Assembly: GCA_900768535.1 (NCBI GenBank)
Contig: CAAGDE010000159.1
Location: 1 to 8,759, forward strand
Length of the DNA stretch: 8,759 nt
Source of the DNA: Clostridia bacterium
GTDB taxonomy: Bacteria > Bacillota > Clostridia > Oscillospirales > CAG-272
Direction of reading: 5' to 3'
Part shown: positions 1 to 7,107 of the stretch, piece after piece
Layout: each line of letters opens with the position of its first letter
How positions within the stretch are numbered: position 1 is the stretch's first letter
Made by a program: the position numbers and the translations under genes
The notes under the pieces: model-generated
What the model was told of the DNA's origin: nothing
Databases searched by the model: none
Seen by the model: only the letters and a program-made list of their open reading frames with translations

Positions 1-100
1 CCCCCATAATTGAAGCATTTTTGCAGAGGTTTTTACCCTCTTTCCGCTGTTTTGACCGTTTCACACTACTTTTCCTTCTCTGCCCGCGGTTTGCGTTCAT
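1..100. other. 3' flank of pilin operon, no gene or terminator recognised
   Basis: This stretch follows the stop codon of the small prepilin on the minus strand. I see no GC-rich hairpin followed by a T-run. The only local fold is a 5-bp hairpin (AGAGG at 25-29 with CCTCT at 37-41) without a U-tract. A minus-strand ATG at 18 runs off the window edge but has no properly spaced ribosome binding site. The operon could therefore continue beyond the window. Confidence 0.5.
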
Positions 101-457
101 TTAATCAGCGGTTCCTTCAGTAGTCATTTCTGTATATCCACTGCTCGGATAATCAACCGGATCCGTAGACATTACACCATCGGTGACAGAGAAGTAATAA
201 GGGGTACCGGATTTCTCAATTTTGATATAAAGATCAGCAGTTCCTGCAGTCTCACAAAAATCGAGAGTTCCTTTGAATTGGTCATCTGCCAACATTTCGG
301 TGTATTTGCTTCTTGCTTCCTGCATGGCGGCGGACTTGTCGGCTTTGGTGACCAAGCGGGACAGGTTCGGAATCAGCACCGCCGCAAGAATCGCAATCAC
401 CGCAATCACGATGACAAGCTCGACAATCGTAAAGCCTTTCTTGTTTGTGTGTTTCAT
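101..457 (-). CDS. Small type IV prepilin-like protein (118 aa)
   Basis: This is a secreted pilin or pseudopilin subunit of a type IV filament. An 8-residue basic leader (MKHTNKKG) is followed by the class III signal: cleavage is expected between Gly8 and Phe9, with the conserved Glu at +5 (Glu13). The hydrophobic helix runs to about residue 30 (ending AAVLIP) and both anchors the subunit in the membrane and packs in the filament core. The remaining 85 residues are a small polar ectodomain with one Cys (in the segment LDFCETAG), too short for a typical disulfide-looped major pilin. The ATG at 457 is preceded by AAAGGGAG at normal spacing. It starts 14 bp after the stop of the 849-aa prepilin, so the two are almost certainly co-transcribed. 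Whether it is the major subunit or a minor pilin cannot be told from sequence. A prepilin peptidase must be supplied from outside the window. Confidence 0.88.
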   Translation of the reverse strand: MKHTNKKGFTIVELVIVIAVIAILAAVLIPNLSRLVTKADKSAAMQEARSKYTEMLADDQFKGTLDFCETAGTADLYIKIEKSGTPYYFSVTDGVMSTDPVDYPSSGYTEMTTEGTAD

Positions 458-471
458 TTTTTATTCTCCCT

Positions 472-3021
472 TTAATTGATACCTACGCTACCGACCATAA
501 CATCATTCTCATACGCAACAAGCGTCAAAGAAATCTTTGCTTTGGCGTAGTCGTTGGGGACATTTTTACCATCATTATTTATCCAAGGCTGTGAATACAA
601 GCTTCCGGTGATACTTTTATCAGAAAGTACGATATAGTAATTATTGTTATCAACAACAACCTTGTAGCGGAAACTATTTTCAAAGACAGGATCACTCTCT
701 GTAGTGGTAATAGATTTAACTGCATCGATACCGGAAGCTTTTGCCTGAGTTTCATTATATGCATAAGAACTTCCAGATTTCCACTTTTTGCTGCCATCAA
801 AACCTTCAAGAGAAAGATTTGCCAAAATAGATCTGCCATTCAGAGAACGACTAGCAGAAGAAAAGTCACTACTATCGTTAATCAACACGCCGCCAATCGA
901 AACCATTATCTTATAAGTATACTGAGAACTATAATTGAAAGATTTCGTATTAAGATAGAAATTCCCATCAGAATCAACAGAAACAGCAACTTTGCTTTCA
1001 CCTTTCAACACATTTCTTGTTGAATAGTTCCCCTTAATAGCGGCTCTGTAATAATCTTCAAGAAGAGCAATCGCCATTGTGTTGGTATTGTTTAAATCAT
1101 TTCCGCTAACTCTTGTTGAGAAAACACCCACTCCGGTTGTTCCATTAAACAAAGCTCCAGAAGAGTCAACGTTTGTGATTTTTACCTTATCCAAAAGACC
1201 AATTTCAGACAAATATGCTGCCAACTCATCTCTTGTCATTTCATTTTTAGCCCACGCAGTATATTTTTCAGACAAAACCTTCAGCTTGCTATTACCATTT
1301 GCAAAAATAGAAGAGAAAGTCTTTTCACCATTGTCTTTCGGAACCAAATTTGAAAAATAAAGGTTTCCGTAGGTCAATTTTCCATCTTTTGTCCCGTTCG
1401 ACAAAGCTTCAAGTTGTTCTTGGGTTAATGCATAATCTTCGCCAAGAATACTTTTATTTTCTTTAGCAGTTCCATTTCCAAAAATCAAGCCAACCTGCTG
1501 TCCATAAAGATTGCCCTTGAAGGAGCAACTGTCAATGGTAAGTTTATTACCATACGGATATTGGAAATAAACGGTCCCGCCGATAAATGCGCCAAGGCAA
1601 GTCGAAGAGGATTTTGCATTTGCAATAACAGAACAATTAGTCAAAGTAATCTCTACAGGCTGATTTACTTCATTCCATATGTGGCTGTATACCAGGAATC
1701 CTGCATTGGATTCATATACGCTGACAGTTTTTCCATCTTTAACGGTAGCAGTAATGCCATTCAAATAAATGGATTGATTTCCTTCACCGTAGACAGTTTT
1801 TACTTCGGAAGCATATCCTACAGCAGCTAGTAAGCAAGATTCATCGGAAACGACTTTCAAATCTGTTACTGTTGTATCCGCAATGGAAGCGAACAGTGCT
1901 ACTACAGACGCCGCCCCTTCGCCACCATTCATGGTCACCGAATAATTCGAGCCATCATAAACTCCGTGAAGCTTAACCGAGTTCCATGATTTATCAATCT
2001 CGATGTCAGCGATCTGCTTAAACCAAACCTTTTTCTCGGTTGTGAAGACTTCGTTAATCTTTTCAAGTTGAGCCTTGTTTTCAACCAGATACGGCGCCTT
2101 TTCAGTACCAAATCCACCTGCAAATTTGGAGTTGTCAACTTTTTCAGCCACAACTTCAGTCTTATCTGCACCGGTGATAATATCGGTAGTTGCCTTAATG
2201 TCAAAATTCTTTGCACCGATTGCCCCCAGTGTAGCGGAATCTTTCACTTCAACCTTAACACCAGTTGCGGATTCAGCGGTAACAAGAACGCTACCAACTT
2301 CCGCCTTGTCCTCAACTACAACTCTACCAGCTTTCAGCTTGATTTCGTTTACTGTGCCCATTTCATGATAGGATTTTGTAGCAACGGCATTGATTGTAAC
2401 AATGGTAGCCACGCCGCGGTGGGTCACAGAAGCATTATCTGCGGTCACGGTCAGCTTGCCGCCGTTAGTGTTAATCAGAACCGAAACGTTGTCAGTAGTC
2501 TCGAAAACAACCTCTGCAACGGTGTTCTTTCCTACATCCAATCCAACTTTGGTTGTTACCGAGGGAATGGTCGATTCACCCGCAAGGTAAGCGGAATACT
2601 TACTATCCGGAACCTTGCCGTCTTTCAGCTCAACAATTTCGAAGTAGTCTACATCCTCCACGTTCTTTTCGGTCTGCGTATTCGGCAGATACTTGATGGT
2701 GCTGCCGTTCAGGTAGACAAAGCAGTCATTCTTGCTGTCCCACAGAATCTTATTGTCCTTGTTCTTGGTCACGATGGTGGTCAGGTCATAGCCGCCGTTG
2801 TCCAGTGCCGCCTTGAGCGCGGCGTCCATGGTCAGGTGCTTTTCCACGTCCATCGACAGCGCGGTGTTCAGGTTGCGCACCAGCGATTCGTCCGCCGACG
2901 CGTTGGCTTTCTTCACCAGATTCGAGATGTTCGGAATCAGCACTGCCGCAAGAATTGCAATGACGGCAATGACGATAACAAGCTCCACAATGGTGAAACC
3001 TTTTCTCTTATTCAGTTTCAT
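472..3021 (-). CDS. Giant prepilin-like protein with adhesin-like ectodomain (849 aa)
   Basis: The N-terminus is a class III prepilin signal: leader MKLNKRKG, cleavage expected at Gly8/Phe9, Glu13 at +5, hydrophobic helix to about residue 30. Typical pilins are 100-200 aa; this one is 849. Residues about 40-130 look like an ordinary pilin head. Residues about 150-295 are Thr/Val/Lys-rich with alternating polar and hydrophobic residues, as in beta-sandwich or beta-solenoid segments. At 301-312 the segment AGGFGTEKAPYL resembles the 'GTxxxPYLI' lead-in of many Firmicutes surface proteins, and LHGVYDGSNYSV (351-362) resembles GLUG-type repeats. The rest is Asn/Ser/Gly-rich and beta-like. There are five Cys (100, 396, 463, 475, 499) and no second membrane anchor or LPXTG motif. 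The ATG at 3021 has a good GAAGAAAGGG site upstream. GC falls visibly from the 5' end (about 2600-3020) to the ectodomain. A filament-tip adhesin is the best inference; the ligand is unknown. Confidence 0.82.
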   Translation of the reverse strand: MKLNKRKGFTIVELVIVIAVIAILAAVLIPNISNLVKKANASADESLVRNLNTALSMDVEKHLTMDAALKAALDNGGYDLTTIVTKNKDNKILWDSKNDCFVYLNGSTIKYLPNTQTEKNVEDVDYFEIVELKDGKVPDSKYSAYLAGESTIPSVTTKVGLDVGKNTVAEVVFETTDNVSVLINTNGGKLTVTADNASVTHRGVATIVTINAVATKSYHEMGTVNEIKLKAGRVVVEDKAEVGSVLVTAESATGVKVEVKDSATLGAIGAKNFDIKATTDIITGADKTEVVAEKVDNSKFAGGFGTEKAPYLVENKAQLEKINEVFTTEKKVWFKQIADIEIDKSWNSVKLHGVYDGSNYSVTMNGGEGAASVVALFASIADTTVTDLKVVSDESCLLAAVGYASEVKTVYGEGNQSIYLNGITATVKDGKTVSVYESNAGFLVYSHIWNEVNQPVEITLTNCSVIANAKSSSTCLGAFIGGTVYFQYPYGNKLTIDSCSFKGNLYGQQVGLIFGNGTAKENKSILGEDYALTQEQLEALSNGTKDGKLTYGNLYFSNLVPKDNGEKTFSSIFANGNSKLKVLSEKYTAWAKNEMTRDELAAYLSEIGLLDKVKITNVDSSGALFNGTTGVGVFSTRVSGNDLNNTNTMAIALLEDYYRAAIKGNYSTRNVLKGESKVAVSVDSDGNFYLNTKSFNYSSQYTYKIMVSIGGVLINDSSDFSSASRSLNGRSILANLSLEGFDGSKKWKSGSSYAYNETQAKASGIDAVKSITTTESDPVFENSFRYKVVVDNNNYYIVLSDKSITGSLYSQPWINNDGKNVPNDYAKAKISLTLVAYENDVMVGSVGIN

Positions 3022-3103
3022 TTTTTACCCTTTCTTCGCCTTTTTGGCTTTCTGATTTACATGACAAAACGGTTGACAGTTCACGCGTCCTTCGCGTTCC
3101 CTC

Positions 3104-3559
3104 TCAACAGTTCATCACGCAATTCATCTGCCACAGGCTCCGGATCGGGGTAAAAACCACCCTTTTCTCCGCTCTGCGGAAGGTTTTATGTATCACCGCG
3201 CGGTCCGCAAAGGTCGCTTTCCGCGTCAGCTTCGCCTGAATGTAGCTCACCGCTACGATTGCAACCAGAAGTCCGCTGAACACCGCCTGCACCAGCAGTG
3301 CCGCCTCGATGACCAGCACCGGCGCCAGCGTGAACGCTCCGCCCAGCATATCGAGCGCGTCCCGGATTGCGTTTGCCCGGTTCCCCGTCACGATGGTGAC
3401 CAGATCCGCCGCCGACTCCGACATCGCGTACACTGCCAGCAGCCCCAACAGCGCCACCAGCATGAACCCGTGCGCCGCCGCCTGCAGCTTCCACCGCCGC
3501 TTCCCCGCAAACGCCGAAAAGAGGATGTTCACCACTGCGTACAGCATCACCAGTACCAT
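3104..3559 (-). CDS. Small integral membrane protein, unknown function (151 aa)
   Basis: I do not recognise the family. Hydrophobic segments lie at about residues 2-18, 28-47 and 74-108; the last is long enough for two short helices. A loop at about 49-72 (SESAADLVTIVTGNRANAIRD) separates the second and third. The tail from about 109 is strongly basic (KLTRKATF, KTFRRAEKRV), which fits a cytoplasmic C-terminus, and it ends with two Cys (MNCVMNC). The ATG at 3559 has a near-perfect GGAGGAGG ribosome binding site at 3565-3572, about 5 nt away. It is the first gene after a consensus promoter and lies 82 bp ahead of the giant prepilin in the same direction, so an accessory role in pilus assembly or anchoring is plausible. 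That role is inferred from position only. Confidence 0.75.
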   Translation of the reverse strand: MVLVMLYAVVNILFSAFAGKRRWKLQAAAHGFMLVALLGLLAVYAMSESAADLVTIVTGNRANAIRDALDMLGGAFTLAPVLVIEAALLVQAVFSGLLVAIVAVSYIQAKLTRKATFADRAVIHKTFRRAEKRVVFTPIRSLWQMNCVMNC

Positions 3560-3593
3560 CTGAACCTCCTCCTTTCTCTCTTCTGTTACTTAC

Positions 3594-3622
3594 ATTATAT
3601 CACGCTTTTTTCCTCCTGTCAA
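3594..3622 (-). promoter_or_regulatory. Consensus sigma-A promoter for the pilin operon
   Basis: On the minus strand TTGACA (3617-3622) and TATAAT (3594-3599) are separated by exactly 17 nt, and TGA directly before TATAAT makes an extended -10 box. All 12 hexamer positions match consensus. The expected start is near 3587, giving a leader of about 28 nt with a strong ribosome binding site. It reads into the membrane protein and the two prepilins. Confidence 0.9.
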
Positions 3623-3735
3623 TACTTTTTTTCAATTTTTATGCAATTCCGCTGTTCATTCTGCATTCCGGGCGGTTTTTTTCTCAATTTTGACGGTTTG
3701 TTGTCCGATTTGGTACCGGACGCCAGGCAAATCCC

Positions 3736-3777
3736 GCAAAAAAAGCACCGCAACCCATTCTGCGATGCTTTTTTTGC
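3736..3777 (-). terminator. Rho-independent terminator after comF
   Basis: Arms 3736-3752 and 3761-3777 form a 17-bp hairpin with an 8-nt loop. Its lower part is an A-tract/T-tract pairing (GCAAAAAAAGC with GCTTTTTTTGC), so both strands end in a T-run. The single non-Watson-Crick position is an A-C mismatch on the plus strand but a G-U pair in minus-strand RNA, which favours the minus orientation. It begins 18 bp after the comF stop codon and separates recD2-comF from the pilin operon promoter. Confidence 0.85.
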
Positions 3778-3795
3778 GTCCCGGTCTGCCGGAAT

Positions 3796-4596
3796 TCACT
3801 TTTTTCTCTGTTTTTCCAGATCGATGACCGGCTGTTTTTCGTGCGTGTACCGGTTCCCGTCGTCCGACAGTGCCGCAAGCGCCACCGGTGCCCCGTATTT
3901 CGCCCGCCGCAGAAGTCTCGCCCCCTCCGCCATGCCGGAGCCTGTCGTGACGATGTCATCGACCAAAAAGATGTGCGCCGAGCGCGGAACGCCGACCCGC
4001 CCCGACAGCCGGAACGCCGCCCGCGCATTCCTGCGCCGTTCCGAGAGGCTCAGGGTCTTCTGCTCCCGCTCCTCACCCGGCACGCGCTCGATCAGTCCCG
4101 CCACCGGAATGCCCGTCCTTGCGGAAATCCCGCGCGCCAGCTCCCTTGCCTGATCGGTTCCTGTCGTCAGCCGTTTCCGGTTCCCTCTCGGAAGCCAGAC
4201 CAGGGCGCAGTCCGCCGCGCGCCAGCCGTTCTCCCGGAGCAGCGCCGTGACAATCCGGGACAGTCCCTTAGCAAAGAATCCGACCGTCCGGCGGTCGCGC
4301 GCTTCCTTGATGCGGTAGATCATGCGGCTTTGCACGGACTCCTGCCGCCCCTGCCGGTAGTACGCCAGCTTCCGGAAGGTCGCAATGTGCGCCGCAAGCA
4401 TATCCTCGGTCACGCAGGAGCAGTCCCCCGCCTCGCGCCCGCAGATGCCGCACCGCTCCGCCGTCTCCCGCGCCCATTTTTCGGCGCAGGCGGGGCAGAA
4501 ATCCGGCGCCCCCCGGCGGTAATCCGGCACGCGGAGCATCTCCCCGCACCCGATGCACCGCGGCGGAAACAGCAGATTCCGCAACAGCGCGCTCAC
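3796..4596 (-). CDS. comF: ComF family protein (competence, PRTase fold)
   Basis: ComF proteins are cytosolic and are needed in naturally competent bacteria for handling incoming single-stranded DNA; homologues are also widespread in species not known to be competent. The 266-aa product has an N-terminal zinc-binding region with two Cys clusters: C14-x2-C17 with C34-x2-C37, then C49-x2-C52 with C59-x-C61. The C-terminal half is phosphoribosyltransferase-like, with the PRPP-loop motif FLVDDIVTTGSG at 210-221, and the family pattern GTDQA (146-150) and LSLSERRRN (182-190). The start is GTG at 4596, inside the end of recD2 (overlap CTGTGA, 4 nt), with AAGGAG about 8 nt upstream. The frame stays open back to 4800, but that extension is recD2 read in another frame. 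Coupling with recD2 is expected. A terminator follows closely. Confidence 0.92.
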   Translation of the reverse strand: MSALLRNLLFPPRCIGCGEMLRVPDYRRGAPDFCPACAEKWARETAERCGICGREAGDCSCVTEDMLAAHIATFRKLAYYRQGRQESVQSRMIYRIKEARDRRTVGFFAKGLSRIVTALLRENGWRAADCALVWLPRGNRKRLTTGTDQARELARGISARTGIPVAGLIERVPGEEREQKTLSLSERRRNARAAFRLSGRVGVPRSAHIFLVDDIVTTGSGMAEGARLLRRAKYGAPVALAALSDDGNRYTHEKQPVIDLEKQRKK

Positions 4597-6839
4597 AGTT
4601 CCTTCTCCTTCAGCCGCTGACAAAGCCCCGTGTAGCGCATGGTCTGCCGGTTGTTTGCCACCATGTCGCGCAGGACGTCCTCCCGCCCGACCAGAATCGC
4701 TATGCACTGCGCCCGCGTGACCGCCGTGTAAAGCAGACTGCGGGAGCGCAGCATCGGCGGCACGTTCCCCAGCGGCAGAACGACAATCGGATACTCGCAC
4801 CCCTGGCTCTTGTGCACCGTCACCGCGTAGGCAGGCTCCAGATCCTCCAGAAGGGACAGCTCGTACATCACCGTGCGGTCGTCAAACCGGATGCGCAGGT
4901 TGCCGTCCGACTGGTTGATCTCCTCAATCACGCCGATGTCCCCGTTGAAGATTCCCGCGCCCTCCATGCCGTTGTCGCGCGTCCAGGGCATATCGTAATT
5001 GTTTCGCACCTGCATCACGCGGTCGCCCTCACGATAGGTGAACTCCCGGAAGCGGTATTCGCGCTTGTCCGGTGCGGGCGGGTTGAGCGTTGCCTGGAGC
5101 ACCACGTTGAGATGCTCCGTCCCCGCCTCCCCCTTGCGGGAGGGAACGATGACCTGTGTCCCGGCGGTCGCCATGGCGCCGTAGGTCCTGGGGAGCCTGG
5201 TTCCGCAGAGCTGTGCAACGGTTGCCGCAATCCCCGCATCCTCCGCGCGCGGCAGGAAGAAGAAATCGTTGTTCTTCACGTCCAGCCGCGGCATCTCCCC
5301 CCGGTTGATGGCGTGCGCGTTGGTCACAATCAGGCTTTTCTGCGCCTGCCGGAAGATTTCGGTCAGCCGCACCGTTGCAAACCGCCCGCTGTCGATCAGG
5401 TCGCGCAGGACGTTCCCCGCCCCGACCGACGGCAGCTGATCCGCATCCCCGATGAGAATCAGCCTCGCCCCCGGCTTGACCGCCCGGAGCAGCGCCCCCA
5501 TCAGGAGATTGTCCACCATGGACGCCTCGTCAACGATGATGACATTCTCCTCCAGCAGGTTGTTTTCGTCCCGCATGAACCGTCCCCTGCCGCCGGTCTC
5601 CTCGCCGCCGTATTCCAGCAGCCGGTGAACCGTCCGCGCCTCGCAGGAGGTGGATTCCGACAGCCGCTTTGCCGCGCGCCCGGTCGGTGCCGCCAGGGCA
5701 AGCTTCAGCCCCATGCTGGTAAAAATGTGCAGCAGTGCGCGCACCACGGTGGTTTTTCCCGTTCCGGGCCCTCCCGTGAGCAGCATCACGCCGTTTTCCA
5801 GCGCGTCCGTGATCGCTTTCCGCTGCAGCTCCGCATACCGCACGCCGGTCTCCTCCTGCTCGCGGCTGATGAATGCGCCGATGTTGGCAGTCTCCATCGC
5901 CGGCGCGACACGGTCCAACAGGAGCAGCTTGGTTGCGATGTATTTCTCGGTCTCGTACTGCTTTTGGTCGTACAGATATTCCGTCCCGCCGAACCGCTCC
6001 GCACGGATCCGGTTCCGCTCCAGCAGCGAGCAGACCGCCGCCCGGACGGACTCCGCCTCCACGCCCAGCAGCTTCGCCGCGCCCGCCTCCGCCTTCTCCC
6101 GCGGCAGGCAGACATGACCGTTCCCCTGCGCGTTGGAGGTCAGCAGATAGCAGATTCCGCTGGCAATCCGGTCGGCGGAGTCGCCCGCCAGCCCCAGGGA
6201 CTGCGCCATGCGGTCGGCGCGCTCAAAGCCGATGCCTTCAATCTCTTCGCAAAGAATGTACGGGTTCTTCTTCGCCATCTCCACCGCGTTCCCGCCGAAC
6301 CGCTTGTAAATGCGGACGGTCGCCGCCGCGCCGAAATAGTCCCGGAAGAACATCATCGCGCTCCGGATGCCCGCCTTTTCGGTAAAATCCTCGCCGATCG
6401 ACTTCGCCTTCTTCACGGAGATGCCCGGAATCGCCGCCAGCCACTCCGGATGATGCTCGATGACGTCAAAGGTCTCGTCTCCGAATTCGTCCACCATGCG
6501 CTGTGCCGTCTTGGGTCCGATCCCCTTGATCGCCCCCGATGCCAGGTACCGGAGCATGGACGCCGCATCCGCCGGCATCCTGCGCTCACAGCTCTCCACG
6601 CGGAACTGCCTGCCGTATTTGGGATTGTGCACCCACTTCCCGTATACGGTGACGCTGTCCCCTTCGCCAATGTACGGCATCGTCCCCGTCAGCGTGACCA
6701 GATCCCCCGCCTCCGTGCCGAGATCGCAAATGGCAAAGCCGTTCTCTTCGTTCGCATAAATGACGTGCTCAACGCTGCCCGTCATGCAAAGCAGCCCTGC
6801 ATCGTCTGCTTTCTGTCCGCTTGCCGGTTGCTGTACCAC
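4593..6839 (-). CDS. recD2: RecD2/TraA-family superfamily 1B DNA helicase
   Basis: This is an ATP-driven 5'-3' DNA helicase of the RecD2 type, which works without RecB and RecC in repair and replication-fork maintenance. The 748-aa product is near the usual family length. An OB-like N-terminus (about 20-85, TGSVEHVIYANEENGF) is followed by helix-hairpin-helix segments (about 100-116, 135-148, 200-212). The motor core has Walker A GGPGTGKTT (356-364), motif Ia AAPTGRAAKRL (383-393), Walker B IIVDEAS (434-440), motif III IGDADQLPSVGAGNVL (463-478), motif V TVHKSQG (674-680) and motif VI YTAVTRAQ (704-711). All key catalytic residues are present. The start is GTG at 6839, supported by GGAGGGG at 6845-6851. 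An internal ATG at codon 19 lacks such a site. The gene overlaps comF and begins 35 bp past repeat copy A, with no recognisable promoter of its own. Confidence 0.95.
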   Translation of the reverse strand: MVQQPASGQKADDAGLLCMTGSVEHVIYANEENGFAICDLGTEAGDLVTLTGTMPYIGEGDSVTVYGKWVHNPKYGRQFRVESCERRMPADAASMLRYLASGAIKGIGPKTAQRMVDEFGDETFDVIEHHPEWLAAIPGISVKKAKSIGEDFTEKAGIRSAMMFFRDYFGAAATVRIYKRFGGNAVEMAKKNPYILCEEIEGIGFERADRMAQSLGLAGDSADRIASGICYLLTSNAQGNGHVCLPREKAEAGAAKLLGVEAESVRAAVCSLLERNRIRAERFGGTEYLYDQKQYETEKYIATKLLLLDRVAPAMETANIGAFISREQEETGVRYAELQRKAITDALENGVMLLTGGPGTGKTTVVRALLHIFTSMGLKLALAAPTGRAAKRLSESTSCEARTVHRLLEYGGEETGGRGRFMRDENNLLEENVIIVDEASMVDNLLMGALLRAVKPGARLILIGDADQLPSVGAGNVLRDLIDSGRFATVRLTEIFRQAQKSLIVTNAHAINRGEMPRLDVKNNDFFFLPRAEDAGIAATVAQLCGTRLPRTYGAMATAGTQVIVPSRKGEAGTEHLNVVLQATLNPPAPDKREYRFREFTYREGDRVMQVRNNYDMPWTRDNGMEGAGIFNGDIGVIEEINQSDGNLRIRFDDRTVMYELSLLEDLEPAYAVTVHKSQGCEYPIVVLPLGNVPPMLRSRSLLYTAVTRAQCIAILVGREDVLRDMVANNRQTMRYTGLCQRLKEKEL

Positions 6840-6844
6840 CGTGA

Positions 6845-6851
6845 CCCCTCC
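6845..6851 (-). promoter_or_regulatory. Ribosome binding site fixing the recD2 GTG start
   Basis: GGAGGGG on the minus strand ends 5 nt before the GTG at 6839; its GGAGG core is 7 nt away. This supports the GTG over the in-frame ATG 54 nt downstream (6785), which lacks a comparable site. Confidence 0.8.
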
Positions 6852-6874
6852 TTTTTGGGCAAGATAAGATAGGA

Positions 6875-7104
6875 CAAGACCTTGGGGCGCTGCCCCAAAC
6901 CCCGCTTAAAACCTTCTTAAAAGAAGGTTTTAAGAATTCGAAGAATTTTCCTGAGAAGGGCGTATCCCCCTTCCTGCAGTCCGATAAAATATATAACGCC
7001 GATGAGAAGGGGGATACGCCCTTCTCAGGAAAGTTCTTTGGATCCCTAAACCTTTCTTTCAAGAAAGGTTTAGGCGGGGTTTGGGGCAGCGCCCCAAGGT
7101 CTTG
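6875..7104. repeat. 230-bp multi-hairpin palindromic element, copy A
   Basis: The whole block is one long imperfect palindrome. The outer arms 6875-6905 and 7074-7104 are perfectly complementary (31 bp). The inner arms 6936-6973 and 7006-7043 pair over 38 bp, of which 24 (6950-6973 with 7006-7029) are contiguous perfect pairs, with a few G-T pairs further out. Two perfect side hairpins sit at the junctions: 6905-6934 (14 bp) and 7046-7073 (13 bp). Each outer arm also folds on itself (TTGGGGC/GCCCCAA at 6882-6898 and a mate at 7081-7097). A 32-nt apical segment (6974-7005) is unpaired. It starts 3 bp after the metK stop and fills almost the whole metK-recD2 gap. On the minus strand it could act as a weak terminator or 3' stabiliser for metK mRNA; the following T-rich stretch is interrupted. 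I know no named family for it. Confidence 0.9.
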
Positions 7105-7107
7105 GTC

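Noticed and set aside
1..18. Possible start of a further minus-strand gene (ATG at 18 reading off the left edge)
   Set aside because: Only six codons are visible and the nearest AGAGG is about 18 nt away, too far for a normal ribosome binding site.
2068..3153. Plus-strand open frame of 361 codons opposite the giant pilin
   Set aside because: No recognisable domain and lies opposite a gene with a clear signal sequence, start site and operon context.
3700..3723. Small inverted repeat GTCCG/CGGAC in the comF-pilin intergenic gap
   Set aside because: Five pairs with a 9-nt loop and no T-run or other context; likely chance.
4597..4800. N-terminal extension of comF to an upstream ATG at 4800
   Set aside because: The extra 68 codons are recD2 coding sequence in another frame; the GTG at 4596 has a ribosome binding site and gives a normal ComF N-terminus.
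4812..6872. Plus-strand open frame of 686 codons opposite recD2
   Set aside because: It is an antisense shadow of a GC-rich helicase gene. Its translation is rich in Arg, His, Pro and Gln without family motifs, whereas the minus strand has all helicase motifs.
6769..7062. Minus-strand open frame of 97 codons in repeat copy A and the start of recD2
   Set aside because: It mostly translates palindromic repeat sequence and overlaps recD2 in another frame.
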